Shown here: positions 54,622 through 64,000 of the stretch, piece after piece
Numbering within the stretch: the first letter of the stretch is position 1
How the letters are laid out: each line of letters begins with the position of its first letter
Origin: Stygiolobus azoricus
GTDB taxonomy: Archaea > Thermoproteota > Thermoprotei_A > Sulfolobales > Sulfolobaceae
DNA length: 64,000 bases
Direction: 5' to 3'
NCBI RefSeq assembly: GCF_009729035.1
Contig: NZ_CP045483.1
Location: forward strand, 1,696,001-1,760,000
Program-made: the position numbers and the translations under genes
Notes under the pieces: model-generated
Database searches by the model: none
What the model was told of the DNA's origin: nothing
The model's input: the letters and a program-made list of their open reading frames with translations, nothing else

Positions 54622-55030
54622 GCAACAAAAGACTGTTATAATTACGTCAGCAAGAAGAAAAATGGCAAGAGCTAGGTGTTATCTAACTTCAGGTAAAGGT
54701 AGGGTCTATATAAACGATACCCCCTTGGAAATTCTACCGATAGAGGTATTTAGAATGAAAATAATGGAGCCTTTGTTACTAGCAGGACAGAATATAGCAT
54801 CCTCGATCGATGCCAGAATATATACTAGCGGTGGAGGAGTAATGGGGCAAGCGGATGCTGCTAGAATGGCTTTAGCTAGAGCTCTAGTTAAGTTTACTGG
54901 GAGCAAAGAGCTTGAGCAGATATATAAAGCCTATGATAGGACCATGCTAGCTGGCGATCCAAGACAGACTGAGTCAGAAAAGTGGATGAGATACAGTGCG
55001 AGAAGATGGAGGCAGAAGGCATATAGGTGA
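54614..55030 (+). CDS. rps9: Ribosomal protein uS9 (Rps9)
   Basis: The 138-residue protein contacts tRNA in the P site with its C-terminal tail SARRWRQKAYR. Conserved parts are SARRKMARARCYLTSGKGRVYINDTPLEILP, GGGVMGQADAARMALARALVKF and YDRTMLAGDPRQTESEKWM. The start overlaps the uL13 gene by 8 bases. Confidence 0.97.
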   Translation: MAEQQKTVIITSARRKMARARCYLTSGKGRVYINDTPLEILPIEVFRMKIMEPLLLAGQNIASSIDARIYTSGGGVMGQADAARMALARALVKFTGSKELEQIYKAYDRTMLAGDPRQTESEKWMRYSARRWRQKAYR

Positions 55031-55036
55031 AGTGTT

Positions 55037-55237
55037 ATGATTATTCCGATTAGATGTTTTACGTGTGGCTCTGTAATTGCCGATAAGTGGGAGCCCTTTA
55101 TAACTCGAGTCTCAGCAGGAGAGGAACCAGGAAAAGTGTTAGATAGTTTAGGAGTGAAAAGGTATTGTTGTAGGAGAATGCTTTTATCCCACGTAGATAT
55201 AATTAAGGAGGTCATACATTACACCAGGCCGATTTGA
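55037..55237 (+). CDS. rpo10: RNA polymerase subunit Rpo10 (RpoN)
   Basis: This 66-residue zinc-binding subunit matches eukaryotic Rpb10: [16 protein letters not shown] near the start (CxxC) and [16 protein letters not shown] (two adjacent Cys) complete the zinc site. It helps hold Rpo2 and Rpo3 together. It lies between uS9 and uS2, gaps 6 and 10 bases. Confidence 0.97.
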   Translation: MIIPIRCFTCGSVIADKWEPFITRVSAGEEPGKVLDSLGVKRYCCRRMLLSHVDIIKEVIHYTRPI

Positions 55238-55247
55238 GGTGGAGAAG

Positions 55248-55925
55248 ATGAGTGAACAAGAAAAAGGTGGTCAATTATCTGAGGAGGAGAGGGCAGAACT
55301 TCAGAAGACAGAGAAAGGTCAACTAATTGAGTTATTAGTGCCTCTAGATATGTATCTATCATCTGGAGTTCATATAGGGACGCATACGTGCACGGCTTAC
55401 ATGGAGAGATTTATCTATAGAGTTAGACCGGAAGGTCTTTACGTATTAGATGTCAGGAAAATCGACGAAAGATTAAGGATAGCAGCTAAATTCCTTGCTA
55501 AGTTTTCACCTCAAGGGATATTAGCCGTAGCTTCAAGACCTTATGCATATACTCCTACTCAGAAGTTTGCGCAGATAGTTAGAGGTAAGGCTATAGTAGG
55601 TAGATTCCCGCCAGGAACTTTAACTAATCCATACCTATCTAACTATATAGAGCCAGAAGTTTTAGTTATAACAGATCCAAGAACTGATTTGCAAGCAATT
55701 AAAGAAGCTTCAAAGGTAGGCATCCCTATTGTAGCCTTCTCAGATACGGATGCTAAAGTGGACTTTATAGACGTGGTTATACCCGCAAATAACAAGGGTA
55801 GGAAATCGCTGGCATTACTTTATTGGGCTTTGGCTAGACAAGTATTAAGAGAGAGGAAGGAGATACCAGCTGACGGCGATATACCAGCAAGGGTCGAAGA
55901 CTTTGAGACGAGGCTGGCGGAATGA
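55248..55925 (+). CDS. rps2: Ribosomal protein uS2 (Rps2)
   Basis: The 225-residue small-subunit protein has [30 protein letters not shown], then [57 protein letters not shown]. The ATG at 55248 is chosen because it follows the strong GAGGTGG at 55236-55242; a GTG at 55239 lies inside that site. The 3' end overlaps MEMO1 by 4 bases. The usual enolase gene between Rpo10 and uS2 in many archaea is missing here. Confidence 0.95.
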   Translation: MSEQEKGGQLSEEERAELQKTEKGQLIELLVPLDMYLSSGVHIGTHTCTAYMERFIYRVRPEGLYVLDVRKIDERLRIAAKFLAKFSPQGILAVASRPYAYTPTQKFAQIVRGKAIVGRFPPGTLTNPYLSNYIEPEVLVITDPRTDLQAIKEASKVGIPIVAFSDTDAKVDFIDVVIPANNKGRKSLALLYWALARQVLRERKEIPADGDIPARVEDFETRLAE

Positions 55926-56774
55926 TAAGAATACCAGCAGTTGCTGGTGCATTTTATGAGGCAGATCCCGAGAGACTAAAGGAACAGATCAAGGGATGTT
56001 TTTTACATCCTTTGGGTCCTGGAGAATTACCATCAATTCCTAAAGAAAAACCTCAGAGAAGAGATAATTTATTTTTCATAGTCCCCCATGCAGGTTACAT
56101 GTACAGTGGACCGGTCGCAGCACATTCCTATTACTATTTAGCACGAGAGGGTAAACCGGACACAGTTATTATACTGGGCCCCAATCACACGGGCTTAGGT
56201 TCTTTTGTATCAGTTTGGCTTAAGGGACAGTGGAGGACTCCTTTAGGTGAAGTTAAAATAGACGAGGATATTGCTATGGAATTAGTGAGGCTAACGGGTA
56301 TTATTGATATAGATGAGAAGGCCCATTTGTACGAGCATTCTGTGGAAGTTCAGGTTCCTTTTCTCCAATATTTGTTCGATTCAGAATTCAAAATAGTTCC
56401 GATAGTTATAATGATGCAAACGCCCGATGTTGCGGAAATGTTAGCAGATGGTATATACAAGATAATGAAGATATACGAGAAAAAGAAGGATATTGTAGTG
56501 ATTGCAAGTAGTGACCTAAACCACTATGAACCTCATGATAAGACGATCGAAAAGGATAATATGGCGATAGCTGAAATTGAGAAACTTGATTATAAAGGTC
56601 TTTTCAAAGTTGTTGAAGAGAAAGACGTTACTGCTTGTGGTTATGGGCCTATAATGACTGTATTATTACTAGCCAAAAAATTCGGTAAGAAACCGTATAT
56701 ATTGAAACACGCAACTTCCGGTGATACTTCTGGGGATAAATCAGCAGTAGTAGGTTACTTATCAGTGAGGTTCG

Positions 56775-56782
<8 letters not shown>
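55922..56782 (+). CDS. MEMO1 family protein
   Basis: The 286-residue protein matches the MEMO/extradiol dioxygenase-like fold: [16 protein letters not shown] at the start, [56 protein letters not shown] and [13 protein letters not shown]. His residues in PHAGY, NHTG and EHS form the predicted metal site. Archaeal function is unknown. In most archaea it sits in the same ribosomal-isoprenoid gene run as here. It overlaps the next gene by 8 bases. Confidence 0.93.
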
Positions 56783-59527
<2,745 letters not shown>

Positions 59528-59528
<1 letters not shown>

Positions 59529-60532
59529 TGGAATACATAGAAAGGTCGTTTTTCCCGATAATACTTTCAATAGTAGTAGCTTTTCTAATTACCATTATAT
59601 CAACTAAGTGGGTTATTGAGGAATCCAAAAAGAAGGGTTTTGTAGGAAAAGATATCAATAAACCTAATACGAGCGAGGTACCAGTGTTGGGAGGAATTGG
59701 AATAGTAGCGGGTTTCATAGCAGGCTCTTTTACATACTTAGTTAGTGATATAGACTTTTCCGGCTATGTTTCGGAAGTGGATAGGACAGTAGTTTCAGTA
59801 TTAATCTCCTCGCTGGTTATAGGGTTTTTAGGATTACTAGATGACATATTTAATTTAAGACAGTCTATAAGGGCTTTCTTACCAGTTTTCGCTTCGGTTC
59901 CACTAGCAATATACAGTATCGGGCACACAAAAATATCAATACCCTTTTTAGGAATAGTCGACTTCGGGGTTTTATTTTACGTGTTAATTCTACCGGCTAC
60001 ACTAACAATAACTTCAAACGCTTTCAACATGTTAGAGGGTCTTAATGGATTAGGCGCAGGAATGGGTCTTATAATGGCATCAGCATTAGCATATATCGGT
60101 CTCAGATCAACTGGTCCTTCTTTTCACTCAGGAGTATTGGCACTAATTATGGTATTTGTACTTCTAGGGTTTCTCATCTTTAATATGTACCCGGCTAAAG
60201 TATTCCCGGGAAATATCGGAACTTATTTCATAGGTTCCGTAATCGGTTCAATAGGCATCGCGGGTTTTATGTATACGGCATTATTTTTCTTATATATACC
60301 ATATGTGTTTGAATTCATACTCAAAGCTAGGACCAAATTTAAAGGAGTATCCTTTGGAAAAATTTCCCGTGAAGGTTATTTATACTGGGACGGTACACCT
60401 AATTCCCTTACGCATGTAGTTATGAAAATGGGAAAATTTAAGGAATATCAAGTGGTTATAATATTATGGATTATTGAACTGATATTTGCTATATTAGCAA
60501 TAGTGTTTCAAACGACAGTGATCAGGATATGA
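59528..60532 (+). CDS. aglH: UDP-GlcNAc:dolichol-phosphate GlcNAc-1-phosphotransferase (GPT/MraY family)
   Basis: A 334-residue integral membrane protein with about ten hydrophobic helices, in the GT4/MraY family that loads GlcNAc-1-phosphate onto dolichyl phosphate at the start of N-glycan assembly. Key motifs are VPVLGGIGIVAGF, LGLLDDIFNLRQSIRAFLP (the DD pair), NAFNMLEGLNGLGAG and YPAKVFPGNIGTYFIG. The start shares one base with the prenyl synthase stop. The same operon therefore makes the isoprenoid carrier and the enzyme that uses it. Confidence 0.9.
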
Positions 60533-60683
60533 AGTATTGCTATTTGTTTAAGTGTTCTTTAATTGAATAGGTAGTCAAGTTAATGATTTTTTAGTGTGTT
60601 AAATAGGTGCCTTAGTCCATTACAACTTCATAAAGAACAATTAGTTTAAGTGTCTATTCAGCTAGAGGCTCGGAACTAAACTC

Positions 60684-60690
60684 TTTTATA
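60684..60690 (+). promoter_or_regulatory. TATA box of tRNA-Ser
   Basis: CTTTTATACTC places TTTTATA about 27 bases before the first base of tRNA-Ser, as expected for an archaeal tRNA promoter. Confidence 0.6.
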
Positions 60691-60713
60691 CTCTAAGGAA
60701 GATCATAATAATT

Positions 60714-60816
60714 GCCGGGGTCGCCTAGCATGGTAGGGCGGCGGCCTGCTAATTTGGAGAGTTGAAAGCCGCTGGGGTTACTCCCCGCGCGGGTTCAAGT
60801 CCCGCCCCCGGCGCCA
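60714..60816 (+). tRNA. tRNA-Ser (GCT) with a 15-base intron
   Basis: Acceptor GCCGGGG/CCCCGGC, G discriminator and encoded CCA are present; the T arm is GCGGGTTCAAGTCCCGC; a long variable arm (TGGGGTTACTCCCCGC) is typical of serine tRNA. The anticodon stem GCGGC/GCCGC encloses CTGCTAATTTGG..., where the anticodon GCT is followed by about 15 extra bases, an intron at the standard position after base 37. Confidence 0.95.
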
Positions 60817-60886
60817 TTTTGGGTTCTTTTAACTCATGATTTTTACAGTTATCAAAACTTTTTACTTACTTAAAGTAGTTTATCTT

Positions 60887-61972
60887 ATGCGTGCGGCTGT
60901 TCTCTTCAACTACAAGGAGCCGTTAACAATTCAAGATATTCAGATAGATGAACCTAAAGATAACGAGGTCTTAGTACAAATTACAGCTACCGGTATGTGT
61001 CATTCTGACGTTAATGTATTTGTAGGTGCTACTCCAGTCCCACCTCCAGTAGTGGCAGGTCATGAAATAACCGGAGTAGTCAAGAAAGTGGGAAGAGGTG
61101 TTACGAGGGTAAAGGAGGGTGATAGAGTAGTATCAGCTTTCATTCACCCGTGCGGAAAATGCAGAAATTGCATATCAGGAAAGGAAAACCTATGTGAGAC
61201 ACAAGCCTCAGTCAGGCTTAAGGGTGTCATGTTTGATGGCACTACGAGATTAAAGTTGAAGGACGGTAGAGAAGTTCACATATTCTTAGGTGGGGGTTTT
61301 GCCGAATATGCGATAGTTCATGAGAACGCGTTAACCGTTGTTCCTAACGATATACCCCTTGAAAAAGCTGCACCTCTAGGGTGTGCTGGAATAACTGCTT
61401 ATGGTGCAGTAAATAACGCGAAAATTGAGCCCGGGGAGACAGTAGCTGTAATTGGAGTTGGTGGAGTAGGTCTTTCAGTGATACAACTGCTAAAGGCAAG
61501 CGGAGCTGGAAGAATAATTGCATTAGGTACCAAGAAATGGAAGCTTGAAAAAGCCATGGAGTTAGGAGCTACTGATGTTATTAATACTAAAGAATCTGAT
61601 CCAGTAAAGACCTTAAAACAGATTACGAACGGAGGACCTGATGTAGTTATTGAAGCTGCGGGTACTCAGGAAACTATTCAAATGGCTGTGGATGGAGTGA
61701 GAATAGGTGGAAGAGTTGTCTTAGTTGGTTTACCCCCAGTTTCAGCACAAATCCCCTTAAGGATTGCCTCTATAGTTAGAGGAGGAATCACGATTATAGG
61801 TAATTACGGTGGTAGGCCTAGAGTAGATATGCCTAGGCTACTGGAGCTAGTAAGGTTAGGGAAGTATGATCCTAGCAAACTGGTAACTGGTAAGTTCAAG
61901 TTAGAAGAGATCAATGAAGCTGTGAAGGTATTAGAAGAGGGCGAAGCTATAAGGAGTTTAATTGTACCATGA
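60887..61972 (+). CDS. Zinc-dependent alcohol dehydrogenase
   Basis: The 361-residue medium-chain dehydrogenase has the catalytic zinc ligands in [12 protein letters not shown] and [11 protein letters not shown], the structural zinc site [15 protein letters not shown], and the nucleotide motif [17 protein letters not shown]. The frame is open from 60836 but the ATG at 60887 starts the family's [13 protein letters not shown]. It could be a succinate- or malonate-semialdehyde reductase of the carbon-fixation cycle or a general alcohol dehydrogenase. Overlaps the HAD gene by 4 bases. Confidence 0.92.
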   Translation: MRAAVLFNYKEPLTIQDIQIDEPKDNEVLVQITATGMCHSDVNVFVGATPVPPPVVAGHEITGVVKKVGRGVTRVKEGDRVVSAFIHPCGKCRNCISGKENLCETQASVRLKGVMFDGTTRLKLKDGREVHIFLGGGFAEYAIVHENALTVVPNDIPLEKAAPLGCAGITAYGAVNNAKIEPGETVAVIGVGGVGLSVIQLLKASGAGRIIALGTKKWKLEKAMELGATDVINTKESDPVKTLKQITNGGPDVVIEAAGTQETIQMAVDGVRIGGRVVLVGLPPVSAQIPLRIASIVRGGITIIGNYGGRPRVDMPRLLELVRLGKYDPSKLVTGKFKLEEINEAVKVLEEGEAIRSLIVP

Positions 61973-62595
61973 GGATTTCCGCTGCCATTTTCGATCTTGA
62001 TGGAACTCTTGCTAATACTGCCTTAATTCATAAAGAGGCATGGGAAATAGGGCTAAAAAAGTTAGGAATTGTTACGAATGTAAAAATCGAGTACTTGCTA
62101 GGGAGAAAGACGTCAGATATAGCTAAATTGCTTGCAGGCGAAAGATGGAAAGAACTAGTCGAAGTAAAAAATAAGGAGTATCTACATCTAGTAGAGACAA
62201 AAGCGGAAGCTACGAAATGCGCGAAAGAAGTTACTTCTTATTTAATTCAAAAATTTGTTAAAATAGCTGTTGTTACTTCATCTAACAGAATCTCAGCTAC
62301 GAAAGTCCTAAGTAAAATAGGAGTAAATTACGATGTTTTAGTCACGTCTGATGATGTAATGAAAGGAAAACCTGATCCAGAGCCGATAGTAACCGCACTA
62401 AATAGTCTTGGTGTCATGCCGCATGAAAGTATCGGAGTAGGGGATACTGAAGTAGATGTAGAGGCTTACTATAATTCACGGCTTTCTCGGATATTTCTCG
62501 TGAAGTCTGGCGTACCTTTTAGCGAGGAGAAGGTCAGGTCTAAAAACGCGATAATAATAGATTCTTTGTGTGAGCTGTTTGAGTTAATTTCTTAA
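61969..62595 (+). CDS. HAD-superfamily phosphatase (beta-phosphoglucomutase-like)
   Basis: The 208-residue protein has motif [14 protein letters not shown] with its nucleophile Asp, motif [14 protein letters not shown], the Lys in [14 protein letters not shown] and motif [18 protein letters not shown] small cap lies between motifs I and II. The substrate is a sugar phosphate or similar. It is coupled to the alcohol dehydrogenase gene by overlap. Confidence 0.9.
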   Translation: MRISAAIFDLDGTLANTALIHKEAWEIGLKKLGIVTNVKIEYLLGRKTSDIAKLLAGERWKELVEVKNKEYLHLVETKAEATKCAKEVTSYLIQKFVKIAVVTSSNRISATKVLSKIGVNYDVLVTSDDVMKGKPDPEPIVTALNSLGVMPHESIGVGDTEVDVEAYYNSRLSRIFLVKSGVPFSEEKVRSKNAIIIDSLCELFELIS

Positions 62596-62617
62596 TCTTA
62601 AGGGATAAATTAGTAGA

Positions 62618-62926
62618 TGGTCGGGGAGGGTGGGGGGTCTAGCCAGCCCCTGTAACCCGCATGGCTTAATGCGGGCACCAGTAACTCCCATACCATAATA
62701 CCTGTTACCTCCAGATCCTAGCCTAACGATGAGTGCCGCCCGATGGGGCGAGATAGTTGCGGGTCTTCCCTCTGGAGGGAGGGAAGATACCGCATTGGCC
62801 GGGGGAATCGGCCAGGTCCGGAAGGGAGCAACCGTGCCCGGCTATCCGCGTTCATCGGTCACCGGCATGAGAAGGGCTAGGGAAAGTCTGGGGTAATAAG
62901 GGTTATGGTATGGGAGAGCCGACCGC
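62618..62926 (+). ncRNA. Signal recognition particle (7S) RNA
   Basis: This GC-rich RNA has the helix 8 motif GGCCAGGTCCGGAAGG (with AGCAACCGTGCCCGGC on the other side) that binds SRP54, and outer ends GGTCGGGG and GAGCCGACC that close helix 1. GGTTATGGTATGGGAGAG pairs with the segment ACTCCCATACCATAATACC near 62680-62700, forming the helix 5 arm. About 309 bases fits archaeal 7S RNA. It guides the ribosome to the membrane. Confidence 0.95.
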
Positions 62927-62930
62927 TGCA

Positions 62931-62954
62931 TTTTATTTTCCTTTTTATCTTTTC
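62931..62954 (+). terminator. T-rich terminator after SRP RNA
   Basis: TTTTATTTTCC, then TTTTTATCTTTTC follows the RNA end by about 5 bases, a strong T tract expected of an archaeal terminator. Confidence 0.55.
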
Positions 62955-63056
62955 ATTATTATTATTAGAAAAATAACAAATTATTTTGAATTAAACTTAG
63001 TTAATTTAAACTTGTAGGGTTTTACATAAGTAAATTTATAAAATTTTAATATTATA

Positions 63057-64000
63057 ATGATAGCTGAAGTGACGCATATGGGTCTAAGGAATTTTATTGT
63101 TGCACTTTTCCAGTTAGACAAGGATTGGACTACAAGAATAGTAATGGGAATGCTAGTAATGGGTGTAATATGGGGATTGTTAGGTGTAATAGACTCTTTA
63201 ATGGTTAGAATCCAAGAGAGTATGTGGACTACTTTTGGTGTGTTACCATTAACTCCACAAGAATACTACGCAAGCATAACATTACATGCTGAAAGAGATC
63301 TGTTCGGATTTGCACAACAAGTAATTTACGCAATCATCATATACTTTACGATTAAACTGTTAAACCTACAACCTAGAGCAAAGTGGCTGCTAAATCTGGC
63401 ATTCATAGCGCTTAATATATCTATGATGTTCATGGAAGGCCCTATTTTAATAGTAAACCAACAAGGATTTGACAACTACTTCTCCGCTACTTCTTGGTAC
63501 TACTTATCTCCTATAGGAATACCAGGTTATTCTCTCTATGTAGTTAGTCCGTTCTTCTTCATAGGATGGTTACTAAACGACGCATTCGTTTATCTTGCAG
63601 GAATATGGATCGTTTATCACTACTACCTAGCATCAAAGCAAAGTAAAGAGAAATTACCAGTTCCGCTAGTATTCTTCTTGATGATTATATTACTATTCAT
63701 GATAGGTTATTCTGGAGTAACTGTAGCTGATGTATGGGATATACTAGCGTTTGCTGGTCTTGTAGGCTTAAATGCAATAGCTAATCAAATCGCATTCTGG
63801 ATATTTGGCCATGCTGTAGTTTACATGGCATGGCTTCCAGCAGTAGCTGCAATGTACCTATTAATACCTACACTAGCTAACAAGCCTTTATATAGCGATA
63901 AAATGGGTAGAGTGGCCGCTGTACTATACTTAATATTTTCTAACAACATTCCAATTCATCACTTATACATGGTTAACTTGCCGATTGATCTTAAAGTACT
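63057..64000 (+). CDS. doxB: Heme-copper terminal oxidase subunit I, DoxB-like (partial at window end)
   Basis: The frame opens at ATG 63057 and runs out of the window (over 314 residues). The multi-pass membrane protein has [14 protein letters not shown] (His for the low-spin heme), [12 protein letters not shown] (Cu-B His and the HxxxY Tyr, with AVV in place of PEV), and IPIHHLYM (two adjacent Cu-B His). The sequence is closest, by recollection, to the DoxB subunit of aa3-type quinol oxidases of Acidianus and relatives, which reduce oxygen to water and pump protons. A TATA-like AATTTATAAAATTTT precedes the start. Confidence 0.85.
   Translation, partial: MIAEVTHMGLRNFIVALFQLDKDWTTRIVMGMLVMGVIWGLLGVIDSLMVRIQESMWTTFGVLPLTPQEYYASITLHAERDLFGFAQQVIYAIIIYFTIKLLNLQPRAKWLLNLAFIALNISMMFMEGPILIVNQQGFDNYFSATSWYYLSPIGIPGYSLYVVSPFFFIGWLLNDAFVYLAGIWIVYHYYLASKQSKEKLPVPLVFFLMIILLFMIGYSGVTVADVWDILAFAGLVGLNAIANQIAFWIFGHAVVYMAWLPAVAAMYLLIPTLANKPLYSDKMGRVAAVLYLIFSNNIPIHHLYMVNLPIDLKV

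Overview
The window is a gene-dense, AT-rich stretch of a crenarchaeal chromosome, almost certainly from the order Sulfolobales. The evidence is a Sul7d/Sso7d-type chromatin protein, an intact 4-hydroxybutyryl-CoA dehydratase with its complete Fe-S ligand set, archaeal-type PEP carboxylase, the herA-mre11-rad50-nurA cassette, Nep1, a PolB3-type polymerase beside DnaG, intron-bearing tRNAs, C/D box sRNAs, an archaeal SRP RNA, an SSV-type integrase relic, and a DoxB-like quinol oxidase subunit. Many starts are TTG or GTG, or lie about 26-29 bases after a TATA box (leaderless mRNAs). Genus is not resolved from sequence alone.

Layout. 1-10 kb: RNA biology (DUF371, CRM/YhbY protein, RNase P Rpp21 subunit, Nep1), then mixed metabolism including a frameshifted FAD oxidoreductase, thioredoxin and D-aminoacyl-tRNA deacylase. 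10-23 kb: CBS proteins, an SMC-related ATPase, nucleoside hydrolase, a Fur-family regulator, and the DNA end-resection operon herA-mre11-rad50-nurA on the minus strand. 23-31 kb: an internally duplicated helical protein, a C/D sRNA, Nnr, Bcp, PEP carboxylase, and methylmalonyl-CoA mutase B12 subunit with MeaB. 31-37 kb: tRNA-Trp with a long intron, a second C/D sRNA, 3-hydroxyacyl-CoA dehydrogenase, an acyl-CoA ligase and 4-hydroxybutyryl-CoA dehydratase. 36.6-38 kb: the only gene-poor region, holding an SSV-type int(N) fossil, insertion-element-like debris, tRNA-Pro and a MITE-like inverted repeat. 38-50 kb: Sul7d, LysRS, S2P protease, radical SAM, Pelota, RimI, PolB3, DnaG, TyrRS. 50-60.5 kb: one long operon-like run from ribosomal proteins and RNA polymerase subunits (uS13-uS4-uS11-Rpo3-eL18-uL13-uS9-Rpo10-uS2) into MEMO1, a degenerate kinase-like protein, IPP isomerase, prenyl diphosphate synthase and a GlcNAc-1-P transferase. 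60.7-64 kb: tRNA-Ser, a zinc alcohol dehydrogenase, an HAD phosphatase, SRP RNA, and the start of a heme-copper oxidase subunit I.

Functional links. PEP carboxylase, the mutase B12 subunit with MeaB, the hydroxyacyl-CoA dehydrogenase and the 4-hydroxybutyryl-CoA dehydratase fit an autotroph using the 3-hydroxypropionate/4-hydroxybutyrate cycle. The isoprenoid genes downstream of the ribosomal operon supply archaeal lipids. No CRISPR array, rRNA gene or replication initiator gene was seen. The most interesting items are a structured RNA candidate carrying a copy of the 16S rRNA 3' end, the poly-A frameshift, the PolB3 with lost proofreading residues, two pseudoenzyme-like proteins, and the integrase fossil.
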